From Nitrospira sp. (GTDB taxonomy: Bacteria > Nitrospirota > Nitrospiria > Nitrospirales > Nitrospiraceae), in NCBI GenBank assembly GCA_024998565.1, contig JACOEM010000002.1:1-64000 (forward strand): a stretch of 64,000 nucleotides of DNA, in the 5' to 3' direction. The notes under the pieces are model-generated. The model did no database searches and was not told the origin of the DNA. It was given only the letters and a program-made list of their open reading frames with translations. Position numbers and translations under genes: made by a program. Shown one piece after another: positions 32,381 through 42,305 of this stretch; the first letter of the stretch is position 1, and each line of letters opens with the position of its first letter.

Positions 32381-33454
32381 ATGAGGATTGCCCAGGTATC
32401 GCCGCTGTGGGAGAGCGTCCCTCCGAAGTTGTACGGAGGCACGGAACGCATCGTCTCCTACCTGACGGAAGAACTTGTCCGTCAGGGGCATCAGGTGACA
32501 TTGTTCGCCAGCGGTGATTCAGTGACAAAGGCAAAATTGGAGGCGCCCTGCCAGCAGGCCTTGCGTTTGAACACCGGGATCTTCAATCGCGAAGCGCCGC
32601 TCATTCAGATGATGGAGCAGGTCTTCGCGTCCGCCGATCAGTTCGACCTGATCCACTCCCATCTCGACTTTCTGGCATTTTCTCTCTCTCGCCGATGTCG
32701 TGTGCCCGTCGTCACGACGCTCCATGGCCGGCTCGATTTGCCCGAACTCGTGCCGGTCTTCCGTGACTTTGCGGAGCTGCCGCTGGTGTCCATTTCTGAT
32801 TCGCAGCGTCGGCCGCTGCCCTGGTGCAATTGGCAAAACACCGTCTATCATGGCCTGCCGCACGATCTCTATAAATTCCATCCTGAACCGGGCAAGTACT
32901 TGGCGTTTCTGGGACGGGTCTCGCCGGAAAAGTGTCCGGATCAAGCGATCGAACTGGCCAAGCGGGTCGGGATCCCCATGAAGATGGCAGCCAAAGTCGA
33001 CCCGGCCGACCGGGCCTATTTCGAGCGCGTCGTCGAGCCCCTCCTCGACCATCCCTTGATCGAGTTTGTGGGAGAGATCACCGATGCGGAGAAGAGTGAT
33101 TTTATCGGGAATGCCATCGGCCTGATCTGCCCGTACGACTGGCCGGAGCCCTTCGGCCTCGTGTTGATTGAAAGTCTTGCCTGCGGCACGCCGGTTCTCG
33201 CCTACCGGCGGGGATCCATCCCGGAAATTATCGGCCACGGTGTCACCGGCTTCATCAGCGAAAATCTCGATGAAATGGTGAGCCAGGTCGACAAGCTCAG
33301 CACGATCGATCGTAACCGATGCCGGCAGGTGTTCGATGAGCGATTCACCGCCCAGCGGATGACGAACGACTACGTGAAGATCTACCAGCAGTTAATCACT
33401 GATGCCGCTGCGCTCCCTGGGAAATCCGGGCAGCAGCACGCTTCGAACCTCTAG
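32381..33454 (+). CDS. Glycosyltransferase family 4
   Basis: A 357-residue GT-B fold enzyme. The N-terminal loop VPPKLYGGTERIVSYLTEELVRQGH and the C-terminal donor-binding block PEPFGLVLIESLACGTPVLAYRRGSIPEII (with the E-x7-E pair) are typical of retaining GT4 enzymes that use a nucleotide sugar. TAAAGGAGA precedes ATG 32381. It opens a five-gene run ending with the debranching enzyme, so it may help build a storage or surface glucan. Confidence 0.9.
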   Translation: MRIAQVSPLWESVPPKLYGGTERIVSYLTEELVRQGHQVTLFASGDSVTKAKLEAPCQQALRLNTGIFNREAPLIQMMEQVFASADQFDLIHSHLDFLAFSLSRRCRVPVVTTLHGRLDLPELVPVFRDFAELPLVSISDSQRRPLPWCNWQNTVYHGLPHDLYKFHPEPGKYLAFLGRVSPEKCPDQAIELAKRVGIPMKMAAKVDPADRAYFERVVEPLLDHPLIEFVGEITDAEKSDFIGNAIGLICPYDWPEPFGLVLIESLACGTPVLAYRRGSIPEIIGHGVTGFISENLDEMVSQVDKLSTIDRNRCRQVFDERFTAQRMTNDYVKIYQQLITDAAALPGKSGQQHASNL

Positions 33455-33487
33455 TCAGCGCGACATCAATTTCGCGGAAGGACAAGC

Positions 33488-34768
33488 ATGGCAGCTGAGT
33501 TGCAATCTACCCCTGAGTCGAATGTGAACGGGTGGCGGCTATTGGGAACCCGTGATTTCGGCTGTCTCTGGGCCGGCCAGGTCGTCTCTCAGATCGGCGA
33601 CGGTTTGAACAAGGTGGCGCTCCTCTGGTTCGTCTATGAAATGACCGGGTCGGCGCTCAAGATGACCGCCATCGGGTTGTTGCAAACGATTCCCCCCTTG
33701 GTCTTCGGTCCTCTGATCGGCGTCTACCTCGATTACCTTCCCAAGAAGACTGTGATGATCGTCGTCGATCTGTTACGCACATTGATGGTGCTCCTGATAC
33801 CGCTCTTCTATACGTTCGACATGCTGACGCTCGAGCGGTTGTATGTGTTGGTCTTCCTCATTTCCATCGTCTCAACGGTGTTCGGACCCGCGCTGTCGTC
33901 TGCGGTCCCGCTGATCGTTCAGCGGTCGCAATTGACGACCGCGAATGCGTTCCTTCAGAGCACCACCAACATCGGTGTGTTGCTGGGGCCGGCCATGAGT
34001 GGATTGGGCATCGCGTTGATCGGCGCTCAGAATGTGCTCTATGTGGATGCTGCGACCTTTCTGGTGTCCGCGCTCTTCCTCCTGCCGATTCGCGTGCGGG
34101 ATAGCCGGACGGTGAAGGGGCTCGATGTGTTGGCGACCCCCGTCATGCAGGACATGATGGTCGGATTCCGCTTCGTGTTCCTCCAGCATCGGGTGGTATT
34201 CGCGTTGATGATTACCGCCGTGCTCTACAACCTCGCGATCAGCGCCTTCGTATTCCTCCTCCCGGTAGTAGCGAAGGAGCTGTTACAAGTCGGTCCCATG
34301 GAACTGGGCTGGTTGTGGTCGGCTTTAGGTATCGGAATGCTGGCAGCCTCCATTTGGCTGGCGCGGACGCCCCAGGGGACCTTCCAGGATCGCATCGGCA
34401 AGATCGGTCGTTCGTTGGCTATCGGCGGTATTGCGGTCTGTGCCTTGGGATTGATTCAAACTCCAGTGCTGTTCAGCACGTTCTTGCTGATCGTCATCAT
34501 CGGCGGAAGTACGTCTCTTTTCTATCCGGTCGTATGGGCGATGCTCCAGGAAGTCACCCCGGAACATTTGCTGGGACGTGTGTTCACCACGTTCAGCGTC
34601 GGCGGGATGGCCTCCGCCATGGTCGGGATGGCCGGGTTCGGATGGGCCGCCGACGCGTTGGGACCGGCCGTCAGCCTTATCGGGATCGGATTGCTCCTCT
34701 TGCTCACTGCGATGGTCACGGTGCAGGTAAGCCGCCGTGGCCACGTGGTGAGTCCGGCTGTTGCGTAA
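33488..34768 (+). CDS. MFS transporter (EntS-like), copy 1
   Basis: A 426-residue protein with 12 hydrophobic segments. The opening FGCLWAGQVVSQIGDGLNKVALLWFVYEMTGSALKMTAIGLLQTIPPLVFGPLIGVYLD is typical of the EntS/DUF894 branch of drug and siderophore exporters. It is about half-identical by eye to the gene at 36061. It follows the glycosyltransferase by 33 bases. Confidence 0.9.
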   Translation: MAAELQSTPESNVNGWRLLGTRDFGCLWAGQVVSQIGDGLNKVALLWFVYEMTGSALKMTAIGLLQTIPPLVFGPLIGVYLDYLPKKTVMIVVDLLRTLMVLLIPLFYTFDMLTLERLYVLVFLISIVSTVFGPALSSAVPLIVQRSQLTTANAFLQSTTNIGVLLGPAMSGLGIALIGAQNVLYVDAATFLVSALFLLPIRVRDSRTVKGLDVLATPVMQDMMVGFRFVFLQHRVVFALMITAVLYNLAISAFVFLLPVVAKELLQVGPMELGWLWSALGIGMLAASIWLARTPQGTFQDRIGKIGRSLAIGGIAVCALGLIQTPVLFSTFLLIVIIGGSTSLFYPVVWAMLQEVTPEHLLGRVFTTFSVGGMASAMVGMAGFGWAADALGPAVSLIGIGLLLLLTAMVTVQVSRRGHVVSPAVA

Positions 34769-35006
34769 TACTCCCTTCACATCCGTTTGTTGTCGGCCTG
34801 CAAGTCATCCAACCGGTGCTTGCCGGTTTTCTCTTGCCCTTGTGTTGACTGTATAGCGGGGCATTGCCGGTGTTGCTTTCTGCTCTTCCGTCGCGTATGT
34901 CTTTGCTTCCGGGGATGTTTCGTTTTCCGAGACGATGGTGATGACGAGCTCTCGGGGATCGGCTTCGCAGTCTCGGTTTTATTCAATACATGAGGGGCAC
35001 ACGCCT

Positions 35007-36005
35007 ATGCGGGTGATTCGAACCGTCTACGTGACAGGTATCCTGGCGCTGCTAGCGGCGTCGGGGGTGGGGTATGTGAATGGGACTGCTGTGGCGGAAT
35101 CGACGCCTGAGGGAAAGTCCGAAACCCCGCCGGTGCAACGACCGAAGGATCCCGATGCCAAGCCGAAGGAGCCGGAACCGAAAGCGAAGGAGCCTGACTC
35201 GAAACCCAAGGAAACAGATACCAAGCCTCCTGAAAAGCCCAAAGAGGCGGAGGCGAAACCCAAGGAGCCGGAGCCGAAGGTAAAGGAAGCGGAGACCAAG
35301 GCCAAGGAGCCGGAGCCGAAAGTGAAGGAGCCGGCGGCGAAGGCTAAGGAATCCGAACACAAGGTCAAAGAGGCGGAGGCGAAACCCAAGGAGCCGGAGT
35401 CTAAAGCAAAAGAGCCTGACGCGGCGGCTGAACATCCCTGTCCAACGGTGCCTCATGCGACAGAGGTGAAACCGGCGGCAGAGACACAGGCACCGCCGGG
35501 GGAGCCCGGCGCAGGAGAACGCCCCAAGGCGCCGGAGCCGGAAGGTAAGAAGCCGATACGTTCGTCCATGGTGACCGCGAAGCTGGCGCTCATGGCGGAT
35601 CCGCACCTGTTTCCCTATGACATCGAGGTCGATGCCAAAGACAAGGATCTCGTCCTGCTCGGAAAGGTGTCGCAGGAATCGGATAGGCGCGTGGCGACGG
35701 ACATCGTGCGGTGTCTCGACGGCGTGCACGCCGTCGAGAATCGACTCAAAGTTGAACAGGATGCGGCCCATGGGCTCTTCGCGGAACGCGACAAAATCAT
35801 CACGCAGTTGGTGAAAGAACGGTTCGAGAAGAGCAAAACCTTGCAATCGGTCAAGTTCGATGTGAAAACTGAGGACGGCATCGTCACCCTGAACGGGGCG
35901 ACGCGGTTTCAGATCATCGTCCTCGAAGCGGCGCAAGCCGCCCGACAGGTTCCGGGCGTACGCGCCGTGAATACCGATGCCGTGCGTTTGGTGGCCGGAG
36001 AATAG
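35007..36005 (+). CDS. Periplasmic two-BON-domain protein with Lys/Glu/Pro repeat
   Basis: A 332-residue protein. Signal peptide at residues 1-28. Residues 45-140 are a low-complexity tract built from units such as KPKEPEPKAKEPD and KVKEAETKAKEPE. Two BON domains follow (MVTAKLALMADPHLFPYDIEVDAKDKDLVLLGKV and VKERFEKSKTLQSVKFDVKTEDGIVTLNG). BON domains bind membranes and occur in OsmY-like stress proteins. The tract could span the peptidoglycan like the proline-rich arm of TonB. It lies between the two MFS genes. Confidence 0.82.
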   Translation: MRVIRTVYVTGILALLAASGVGYVNGTAVAESTPEGKSETPPVQRPKDPDAKPKEPEPKAKEPDSKPKETDTKPPEKPKEAEAKPKEPEPKVKEAETKAKEPEPKVKEPAAKAKESEHKVKEAEAKPKEPESKAKEPDAAAEHPCPTVPHATEVKPAAETQAPPGEPGAGERPKAPEPEGKKPIRSSMVTAKLALMADPHLFPYDIEVDAKDKDLVLLGKVSQESDRRVATDIVRCLDGVHAVENRLKVEQDAAHGLFAERDKIITQLVKERFEKSKTLQSVKFDVKTEDGIVTLNGATRFQIIVLEAAQAARQVPGVRAVNTDAVRLVAGE

Positions 36006-36060
36006 GAACGGGTCGTGACGACAGGGGGACAGGAGGTCCGACACGCAGTCTGCTGACACT

Positions 36061-37401
36061 ATGGAACCACGGCACGTGAACGGAGGAGGAACGGGACGCC
36101 CCAACGTGAAGTGGTCGCCGCATCTGCTGACGCGCGACTTCACGCTCGTCTGGTGGGGCCAGATGGTCTCGCAAGTCGGCGATGGTGTGTCGAAGCTCGC
36201 GTTGCTCTGGTTCGTCTACTCCATTACAGGCTCTCCTCTCAAGACCACCATGATCGGGCTGTTGCAGACCCTGCCGCCCATTCTGTTCGGTCCTTTCATC
36301 GGTGTCGTCGTCGATCGTGTTCCCAAGAAACTCTTGCTGATCAGCAGCGACCTGATTCGCGCGCTGGTGCTGGGCGTGCTGCCTTGTTTGTTGCCGGTCG
36401 ACTCGTTCAGTATCGAGCGGCTGTATCTCATGGTGTTCGTCCATGCGGTCGCCTCCGCGGTGTTTGGGCCGGCATTGACCGCCGCTATTCCGTCGCTGGT
36501 CTCCCGCCACGAATTCACCGCCGCCAATGCCCTGTTGCAGACGACGACCAGCATCGGGATCATCGTCGGGCCGGCGCTGAGCGGCGTCGGGATCGCGACC
36601 ATGAGTTCTCAGGAAGTCCTCTGTGTGAATGCGGTCAGCTATGTCATTTCCGCCGCTTGTTTTGCGTTCATTCGTTTTCCCCGGGCCGAATCCCAGCCGG
36701 CCGGCGGCGGCTCCCTGGCGGGAACCTTCAGCGATGTACTCGATGGCTTCCACTATGTGCTCCATCGTCAACGGGTCATTTTGATGCTCATCGGAGCGGC
36801 CTCCATGTATACCTTCGCCACGAGCGCCTTCAGCACGCTCTTTCCGGTGTTCGGTAAGAAGTTGCTGGACCTCGGGCCTATCGAGGTCGGGTACCTCTGG
36901 TCGGCATTCGGCATCGGGTTGTTGCTGGTGTCACTGGGCCTCGTGTCGTTGTCGGCCTGGTCCCTGCCCAAACGGATTCAGTTGATGGCGCTCTCCAGCT
37001 TTATCAGCGGTCTTGCGCTGCTCGGTTTAATTGTAACGTCGAATCGCTTGATCGCGGCGGCACTCATGGTCATCATCGGAATGGGGGCCGGGACGCTCAC
37101 ACCGGTGGCCTGGGGCGTATTGCAGGAAATTGCCCCGGCCTCGCTCCTGGGACGGGTGCTGGCGATTTACAACCTGGGTGCGATGACCTCCGCGATTGCC
37201 GGCATGACGATTTTCGGCTGGGTGACGCAGGAATTCGGCGAGCGTCCCAGTGTGTTCGGGATCGGTGTGGGGCTATTCCTGTCGGCGCTGGTCTCGATGC
37301 GGGTGGCGCGCTGGGTACAGACCCATTGGGCTGAGGCGACCGTTCCATCTGCGGAGGAGCCGCAGTCTGTGGTCATGGTCACGCAGCCTACGAGTCATTA
37401 A
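36061..37401 (+). CDS. MFS transporter (EntS-like), copy 2
   Basis: A 446-residue paralogue of the gene at 33488, with the same opening (FTLVWWGQMVSQVGDGVSKLALLWFVYSITGSPLKTTMIGLLQTLPPILFGP) and 12 hydrophobic segments. The two copies lie on either side of the BON gene. They are diverged, so the duplication is not recent, and they may export different compounds. Confidence 0.9.
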   Translation: MEPRHVNGGGTGRPNVKWSPHLLTRDFTLVWWGQMVSQVGDGVSKLALLWFVYSITGSPLKTTMIGLLQTLPPILFGPFIGVVVDRVPKKLLLISSDLIRALVLGVLPCLLPVDSFSIERLYLMVFVHAVASAVFGPALTAAIPSLVSRHEFTAANALLQTTTSIGIIVGPALSGVGIATMSSQEVLCVNAVSYVISAACFAFIRFPRAESQPAGGGSLAGTFSDVLDGFHYVLHRQRVILMLIGAASMYTFATSAFSTLFPVFGKKLLDLGPIEVGYLWSAFGIGLLLVSLGLVSLSAWSLPKRIQLMALSSFISGLALLGLIVTSNRLIAAALMVIIGMGAGTLTPVAWGVLQEIAPASLLGRVLAIYNLGAMTSAIAGMTIFGWVTQEFGERPSVFGIGVGLFLSALVSMRVARWVQTHWAEATVPSAEEPQSVVMVTQPTSH

Positions 37402-37552
37402 TAGCATTCAACGGATGGTCGAGCGGACCGGCCCTCTCCGGAAGGGGAGTCGGACGACGAGCAGCGTGAGTCGGCGAAAAAACGGGACGAGCGCGTCGTG
37501 AGGTCGCTCCGGACTCGTCGCGTCGGTGATTCCGGGAGCAGGGGAGGAAGAC

Positions 37553-39718
37553 GTGGAAGAAATTATCAGTGTCAATGATCAGTTCTATATCCTGGCCAGT
37601 TCATCGATGGCGGACGATCGCACGCGCGTGCTCAAGCACGGAGAAACGTTCGGCGTCTACGATCGGTATGGGGACATCCAGCCGGTGGGCCGTGGAACTC
37701 AGGGCGTCTTTCACCAGGGGACTCGGTTTTTGTCGCGCCAGGAAGTGTTTCTCAATAATGACCGGCCGATGCTGCTCAGCTCAACGGTCAAGGAGGACAA
37801 TGCCTTGCTGGCCGTGGATCTGACGAATCCGGACTTGTATCGGGACGGCCGCATCGCAATTCCGCGCGGGAGTGTACACGTCTTCCGGTCGCGCTTCCTC
37901 TGGAACGGGGTGAGTTACGAACGCTTCCGACTGTCCAACTACAGTCTGTCCCCCGTGAAGATGACGTTGTCGATCCGGTTTGAGGCCGACTTTGCGGATA
38001 TCTTCGAGGTACGTGGGAAAAAGCGTGAGCGGAAGGGGCGGATGCTGCCGAACGTGTTGCGGAAGGATCTGCTGGTGTTGAGGTACGAAGGCCTCGATGA
38101 GGTAACCCGGGAGGCGCGGATTCAGTTTGCTCCGGAGCCGCTGGAGATCACGGCCTCACAAGCCACCTTCGATATCGAGCTCGACCCGAAGGGGGAAACG
38201 GCAGTGGCGGTGATGGTGGCCTGCGATGTGGGGGACAGCCATCGGCCGCTGTTGGCGTACGATGCCGCAATGGCCGAAGCGGGGCTGGCCTTCGGTGCGG
38301 AGCAGACCGAAGATTGCACCATTCAGACCTCCAACGCCCAATTCAATGAATGGTGGAATCGCTCGGTGTTGGATGTTCGCATGATGGTTACCGACACGAA
38401 TGAGGGTCCCTACCCCTATGCCGGGGTGCCTTGGTTCAGCACGCCATTCGGACGGGACGGGGTTATCACGGCGCTCGAATGTCTGTGGATCAGGCCGGAA
38501 TTGGCCCGCGGCGTCCTGGCCTATCTGGCATCGACGCAGGCCAAAGAGGTGAACCCCGCTCAGGATGCCGAGCCGGGGAAGATCCTCCACGAGACCCGCA
38601 AAGGTGAGATGGCGGCGCTGAACGAGATTCCCTTCGGTCTCTACTACGGCAGTGTCGATTCCACGCCGCTGTTTGTGATGCTGGCCGGCGCCTATTACGA
38701 ACGGACGGCCGATCTGGCGTTTATCCAGTCGATCTGGGCCAACCTCGAAGCGGCGTTGACCTGGATGGATACCTTCGGTGATCCCGACCGCGACGGGTTT
38801 GTGGAGTATGTACGGAAATCACCCACCGGTCTGGACAATCAGGGCTGGAAAGATTCCCATGATTCGATTTCGCATGAGGACGGTTCGCTGGCTGAAGGAC
38901 CGATCGCCCTGTGTGAAGTGCAAGGGTATGTGTACGACGCCAAAGTGCAGGCGTCGAAGCTGGCAGATGCGCTGGGCTATATCGATCGTGCCAGTCAGCT
39001 TCGTCGGCAGGCGCGGTCGCTCAAGGAACGTTTCGAAGAGGCATTCTGGTGCGAGGAATCGTCAACCTATGCGCTTGCCCTGGATGGCCACAAACGGCCC
39101 TGTCAGGTGAAGACATCCAACGCCGGCCACTGTCTCTATACGGGGATTGCAAGCGATGAGCATGCCAGGCGTGTGGCGGAGACGCTCATGTCGGATGAGC
39201 TGTTCAGCGGATGGGGTGTGCGGACTCTTGCCGATTCGGAGCGCCGGTATAATCCGATGTCCTACCATAACGGATCGATCTGGCCGCACGACAACGCCAT
39301 GATTGCGGTCGGTCTTGCCCGGTACGGCCTCAAGTCCGGTGTGGAAAAAATCATGACCGGCATGTTCGAGGTCAGTCTCGTGCTCGACTTTCACCGCTTG
39401 CCGGAACTTTTCTGCGGATTCGTACGCAGACCGGGCCAGGGCCTGACGCGGTATCCGGTCGCCTGCAACCCTCAAGCATGGGCTGCGGGGTCGGCCTTCA
39501 TGGTGCTCCAGGCCTGTTTGGGCTTATCGATTATCGCGTCGGAGCAGAAGGTGGTATTCAACCATCCGATCCTCCCGGAGTTCATCGACAAGATGCAGAT
39601 CAAGAATCTGAAGGTGGGCACCGCCTCGGTAGATCTTCTCTTGCGGCGCCATGATCTGGATGTGGGCATTACGGTGATCCGTCGTGCCGGCAAGGTCGAA
39701 GTGGTCTCGGTGAAGTAG
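37553..39718 (+). CDS. Amylo-alpha-1,6-glucosidase / glycogen debranching-type enzyme
   Basis: A 721-residue protein. The N-terminal beta-domain (VLKHGETFGVYDRYGDIQP, GTQGVFHQGTRFLSRQEV) is the GDE_N_bis type; the C-terminal (alpha/alpha)6 barrel carries PWFSTPFGRDGVITALECL, DGFVEYVRKSPTGLDNQGWKDSHDS and SYHNGSIWPHDNAMIA. It removes alpha-1,6 branches from glucans or acts on a related sugar polymer. I chose GTG 37553 because GGGGAGGA stands five bases upstream. Last gene of the GT4 run. Confidence 0.87.
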   Translation: MEEIISVNDQFYILASSSMADDRTRVLKHGETFGVYDRYGDIQPVGRGTQGVFHQGTRFLSRQEVFLNNDRPMLLSSTVKEDNALLAVDLTNPDLYRDGRIAIPRGSVHVFRSRFLWNGVSYERFRLSNYSLSPVKMTLSIRFEADFADIFEVRGKKRERKGRMLPNVLRKDLLVLRYEGLDEVTREARIQFAPEPLEITASQATFDIELDPKGETAVAVMVACDVGDSHRPLLAYDAAMAEAGLAFGAEQTEDCTIQTSNAQFNEWWNRSVLDVRMMVTDTNEGPYPYAGVPWFSTPFGRDGVITALECLWIRPELARGVLAYLASTQAKEVNPAQDAEPGKILHETRKGEMAALNEIPFGLYYGSVDSTPLFVMLAGAYYERTADLAFIQSIWANLEAALTWMDTFGDPDRDGFVEYVRKSPTGLDNQGWKDSHDSISHEDGSLAEGPIALCEVQGYVYDAKVQASKLADALGYIDRASQLRRQARSLKERFEEAFWCEESSTYALALDGHKRPCQVKTSNAGHCLYTGIASDEHARRVAETLMSDELFSGWGVRTLADSERRYNPMSYHNGSIWPHDNAMIAVGLARYGLKSGVEKIMTGMFEVSLVLDFHRLPELFCGFVRRPGQGLTRYPVACNPQAWAAGSAFMVLQACLGLSIIASEQKVVFNHPILPEFIDKMQIKNLKVGTASVDLLLRRHDLDVGITVIRRAGKVEVVSVK

Positions 39719-39803
39719 CGGCGCCTGCTTAAACGGTCAGCCGCGGTGTGAGCGCCGGCTCGACAACATCCGGTTGGGTGCAGCACGACCGGCCGACACA
39801 GTG

Positions 39804-41396
39804 TTAGGGCGCGTCGGCAAGTTGCCAGGCTATGGCGAGTACGTAGCGCGCGGCCGCTGAGAGAATATCCGCATTGGCGGTATCCGCCGTGTCGGTCGAC
39901 TGATGGAAGTGCGGATGAATTCCGCCGCTCACCACGGTTACGGTGGGAACGCCCGCTTCCTTAAACGGCACATGGTCTCCCCCCGGGAAAAAACCGAACA
40001 GATCGAGACGGTCCGCAAGTCCGGCTCGTTCCCCAACCTGCTGCGCCGCAGGTTTTTCTAAACCGGTCACCCCGATCGTCAGCCGTCCGTTTCCGACTGC
40101 CGCATGATCCACATTGATCATGGCCGCGGTAGCGGTCAGCGGCATCATGGGTTGACTCACGTACAGTTTCGATCCCAGCAAACCCTGCTCTTCTCCGCTG
40201 AACGATACGAATAGAACCGAGCGCTTCGGACCGACGGGCATTGAGGTCAGCACCCGGGCGACTTCCAGGATCACGGCGGTGCCCGATGCGTTGTCATCGG
40301 CTCCGGCGAAGAGTAACCCGCTTTGTTTTCCAAAATGATCGCGGTGGGCTCCGATCAGGATGGCGTCGTGCTGATGCGCGGCATCCTGTCCGGGAAGGAG
40401 CGCAATGACGTTCTGAAGCGTGCCGTTTTCTTGCGTACTGTGCCACCGCATTCGAATCGAGATGTCGATGGTCATGGATTGCGGGGTCATGGTGTCATTG
40501 AGTTGCTGCTGCAAGCCCCGCAACCGGTTGTCCTCGCCGGGCTGCTCTGCACCAAGGATGGCTGAGGCGAGGGCGGTGCTGATCCATGCGCCGGGAATCG
40601 TCCGTTGAGGGTCCGTAAGCCCGTAGAAGGCACTCGGACGGCCTGTGACGCCACGACGGGTTTCGTACGCGTTGAGGATCGGCCCTGTGGCAGTCAGGTA
40701 GCCGATGGCGCCGTGCGCGTGGGCCATGTGCGCTTTGTCGGTGTGGGACACCTGCTTGGCATACCGTTCAGGTTTTCCCCGGAGAAACAGCACCACTTTG
40801 TTCCGGACATCGATCCCGGCATAGTCATCGAGTCCGCCGGCCGGATCGGAGATCCCGTATCCGACGAACACAATCGAGGCCTCCAACTCTACTGAAGGGG
40901 AATCGAGGATCGGGAGATAGTCGGTGCCGACCACGGCAGGTTGACGCTCAGCAATCCCTCCGATCTGGAGCAGTGAATCATCGTCGATCTTCGTTGTGTG
41001 GACGGAAGCGGACTGAATCTGGGTGTGTATGGGACTTCGAGCGGGCGCGCCGGGAGATTCGGCCCCCGGTGAGCGATGCTGTTGTAGCTCCAGGAATCGC
41101 TGTTGCACAAACTCCGCGGAAGCGAGGTCGTCAGGTGTTCCGGTCTGGCGTCCGTTGAATGCCGGTCCGCTCAACGTGCGAATATCCGCCAGCATGCGCT
41201 CACTGGAAATCAGGCTCAATGCCCGTGTGAGCGCTGTGGACGAGGAGTCCGTCTCTGCGGCGAGACCCCGGCCGGCAGCCAGGGTCATGCACAGGATGAA
41301 CAGCAGGTGAAACGGAAGTCGAGCAATGTATGACGATTCAGTGGCCCTGGTCTCCCGCCGGCAAGGCGCCAATGGTATGGAGCGATCGCAGAACAT
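39804..41396 (-). CDS. M28-family zinc aminopeptidase, exported
   Basis: A 530-residue protein. A hydrophobic signal stretch (ARLPFHLLFILCMTLAAGRGLA) follows a longer basic lead. The PA domain insert (VGYGISDPAGGLDDYAGIDVRNKVVLFLRG) precedes the M28 catalytic part: GAHRDHFG (zinc His/Asp), FAGADDNASGTAVILEVAR, FSGEEQGLLGS and INVDHAAV. It would trim peptides in the periplasm. The start ATG 41396 overlaps the stop of the DUF5069 gene (TGATG). Confidence 0.87.
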   Translation of the reverse strand: MFCDRSIPLAPCRRETRATESSYIARLPFHLLFILCMTLAAGRGLAAETDSSSTALTRALSLISSERMLADIRTLSGPAFNGRQTGTPDDLASAEFVQQRFLELQQHRSPGAESPGAPARSPIHTQIQSASVHTTKIDDDSLLQIGGIAERQPAVVGTDYLPILDSPSVELEASIVFVGYGISDPAGGLDDYAGIDVRNKVVLFLRGKPERYAKQVSHTDKAHMAHAHGAIGYLTATGPILNAYETRRGVTGRPSAFYGLTDPQRTIPGAWISTALASAILGAEQPGEDNRLRGLQQQLNDTMTPQSMTIDISIRMRWHSTQENGTLQNVIALLPGQDAAHQHDAILIGAHRDHFGKQSGLLFAGADDNASGTAVILEVARVLTSMPVGPKRSVLFVSFSGEEQGLLGSKLYVSQPMMPLTATAAMINVDHAAVGNGRLTIGVTGLEKPAAQQVGERAGLADRLDLFGFFPGGDHVPFKEAGVPTVTVVSGGIHPHFHQSTDTADTANADILSAAARYVLAIAWQLADAP

Positions 41397-41833
41397 CAGA
41401 TAGACGCGGCAGAGGCCTTTTGTGCCGACCAGCGTTGATACCATCGCCAGAGCGGTGGCTGCAGAAAACGCGGAATCGGATACCCCAGGCCGCGGACATA
41501 GCCATCGTCTCGATCCAGAACTGCGAATGCCCACCAATATTTTTCTTGAAATGCTGCGCAGCGTGTCCGGATTTCCTCATCGCTGAGCGGAATGTGCTGA
41601 CGAATGCCTGCGGCAATCGCCTCATCAGAGGTCATCTCACGAACCAGCGGCTCGATATGGGCGGGCGTGAACCGGAGGTGTCGCATGAAGGATTGGTCCA
41701 GTGCGGAAGGATAAGCATAGGTTCCAAGCGTGTCGGCCTGAAACGCGCGCACCTTGTCGATCAACCGGGGCAGCCAGATCATGCCTGCCAGGGTATCGCT
41801 CCATCGTCGCGGCGGCTGATGGGATAGGTCCAT
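41396..41833 (-). CDS. DUF5069 family protein
   Basis: A 145-residue protein with the DUF5069 pattern MDLSHQPPRRWSDTLAGMIWLPRLIDKVRA at its start and YPSALDQSFMRHLRFTPA in the middle. I chose ATG 41833 because GATGAGG lies six bases upstream, and because TATGCTATAGT, a good -10 region, lies within the longer open frame that starts at 41944. Function of the family unknown. Coupled to the M28 peptidase gene. Confidence 0.8.
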   Translation of the reverse strand: MDLSHQPPRRWSDTLAGMIWLPRLIDKVRAFQADTLGTYAYPSALDQSFMRHLRFTPAHIEPLVREMTSDEAIAAGIRQHIPLSDEEIRTRCAAFQEKYWWAFAVLDRDDGYVRGLGYPIPRFLQPPLWRWYQRWSAQKASAASI

Positions 41834-42033
41834 CCGGTGCCTCATCACCTGGGGTACGAGCGGTGTCTTGCGAACGGGCAGCACTATAGCATACCCGGTC
41901 GATCCCATTGCAGAGAGCCGAGGGCTCAATGTACTATCGGCCATCAGGTGAGCGTCGGACCCCTTTCTTTCAGGAGCTGATACGCTGCAGGGCGCCGGGC
42001 ACAGATCGACGAGCGAGGCGAAGGGTAGGACCT

Positions 42034-42279
42034 ATGGCAGAGCAGGGCAAAGGTCTGTACGACCATCAGTACGGACGGTTTCGCGAGAATCAAGGCACAC
42101 ATCAAGGCTATGAATTTCAGCACGGGCCTGTCGGGAGCGTGCCTCCCCCCGTGGTGACCTTCATGGATAAGATAAAGTGGTGGACGTTGCGCGGCTGGCG
42201 ACGAAAAAAGATCCTGGCTGAACGCGATCGATTTCAGCAGGACATCATCCGGATCAAGCAGACCCAGTCGAAATCATAA
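42034..42279 (+). CDS. Small basic hypothetical protein, 81 residues
   Basis: Starts at ATG 42034. The first half is His/Gly/Tyr-rich (LYDHQYGRFRENQGTHQGYEFQHG), the second a basic helix (WWTLRGWRRKKILAERDRFQQDIIRIKQTQ). No membrane segment, no known domain. Codon use is like that of the neighbours. It precedes the exported protein gene at 42306 by 26 bases and may share a transcript with it. Confidence 0.5.
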   Translation: MAEQGKGLYDHQYGRFRENQGTHQGYEFQHGPVGSVPPPVVTFMDKIKWWTLRGWRRKKILAERDRFQQDIIRIKQTQSKS

Positions 42280-42305
42280 GATCCGCTCGAAGGAGGAGTG
42301 CTCCC

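Noticed and set aside
34769-35006. Small genes between the first MFS gene and the BON gene
   Set aside because: The short frames lack ribosome sites and are Cys/Arg- or Lys-rich chance peptides.
35052-36143. Open frame of 363 codons on the minus strand
   Set aside because: Arises from the repeated Lys/Glu/Pro codons of the BON gene read in reverse.
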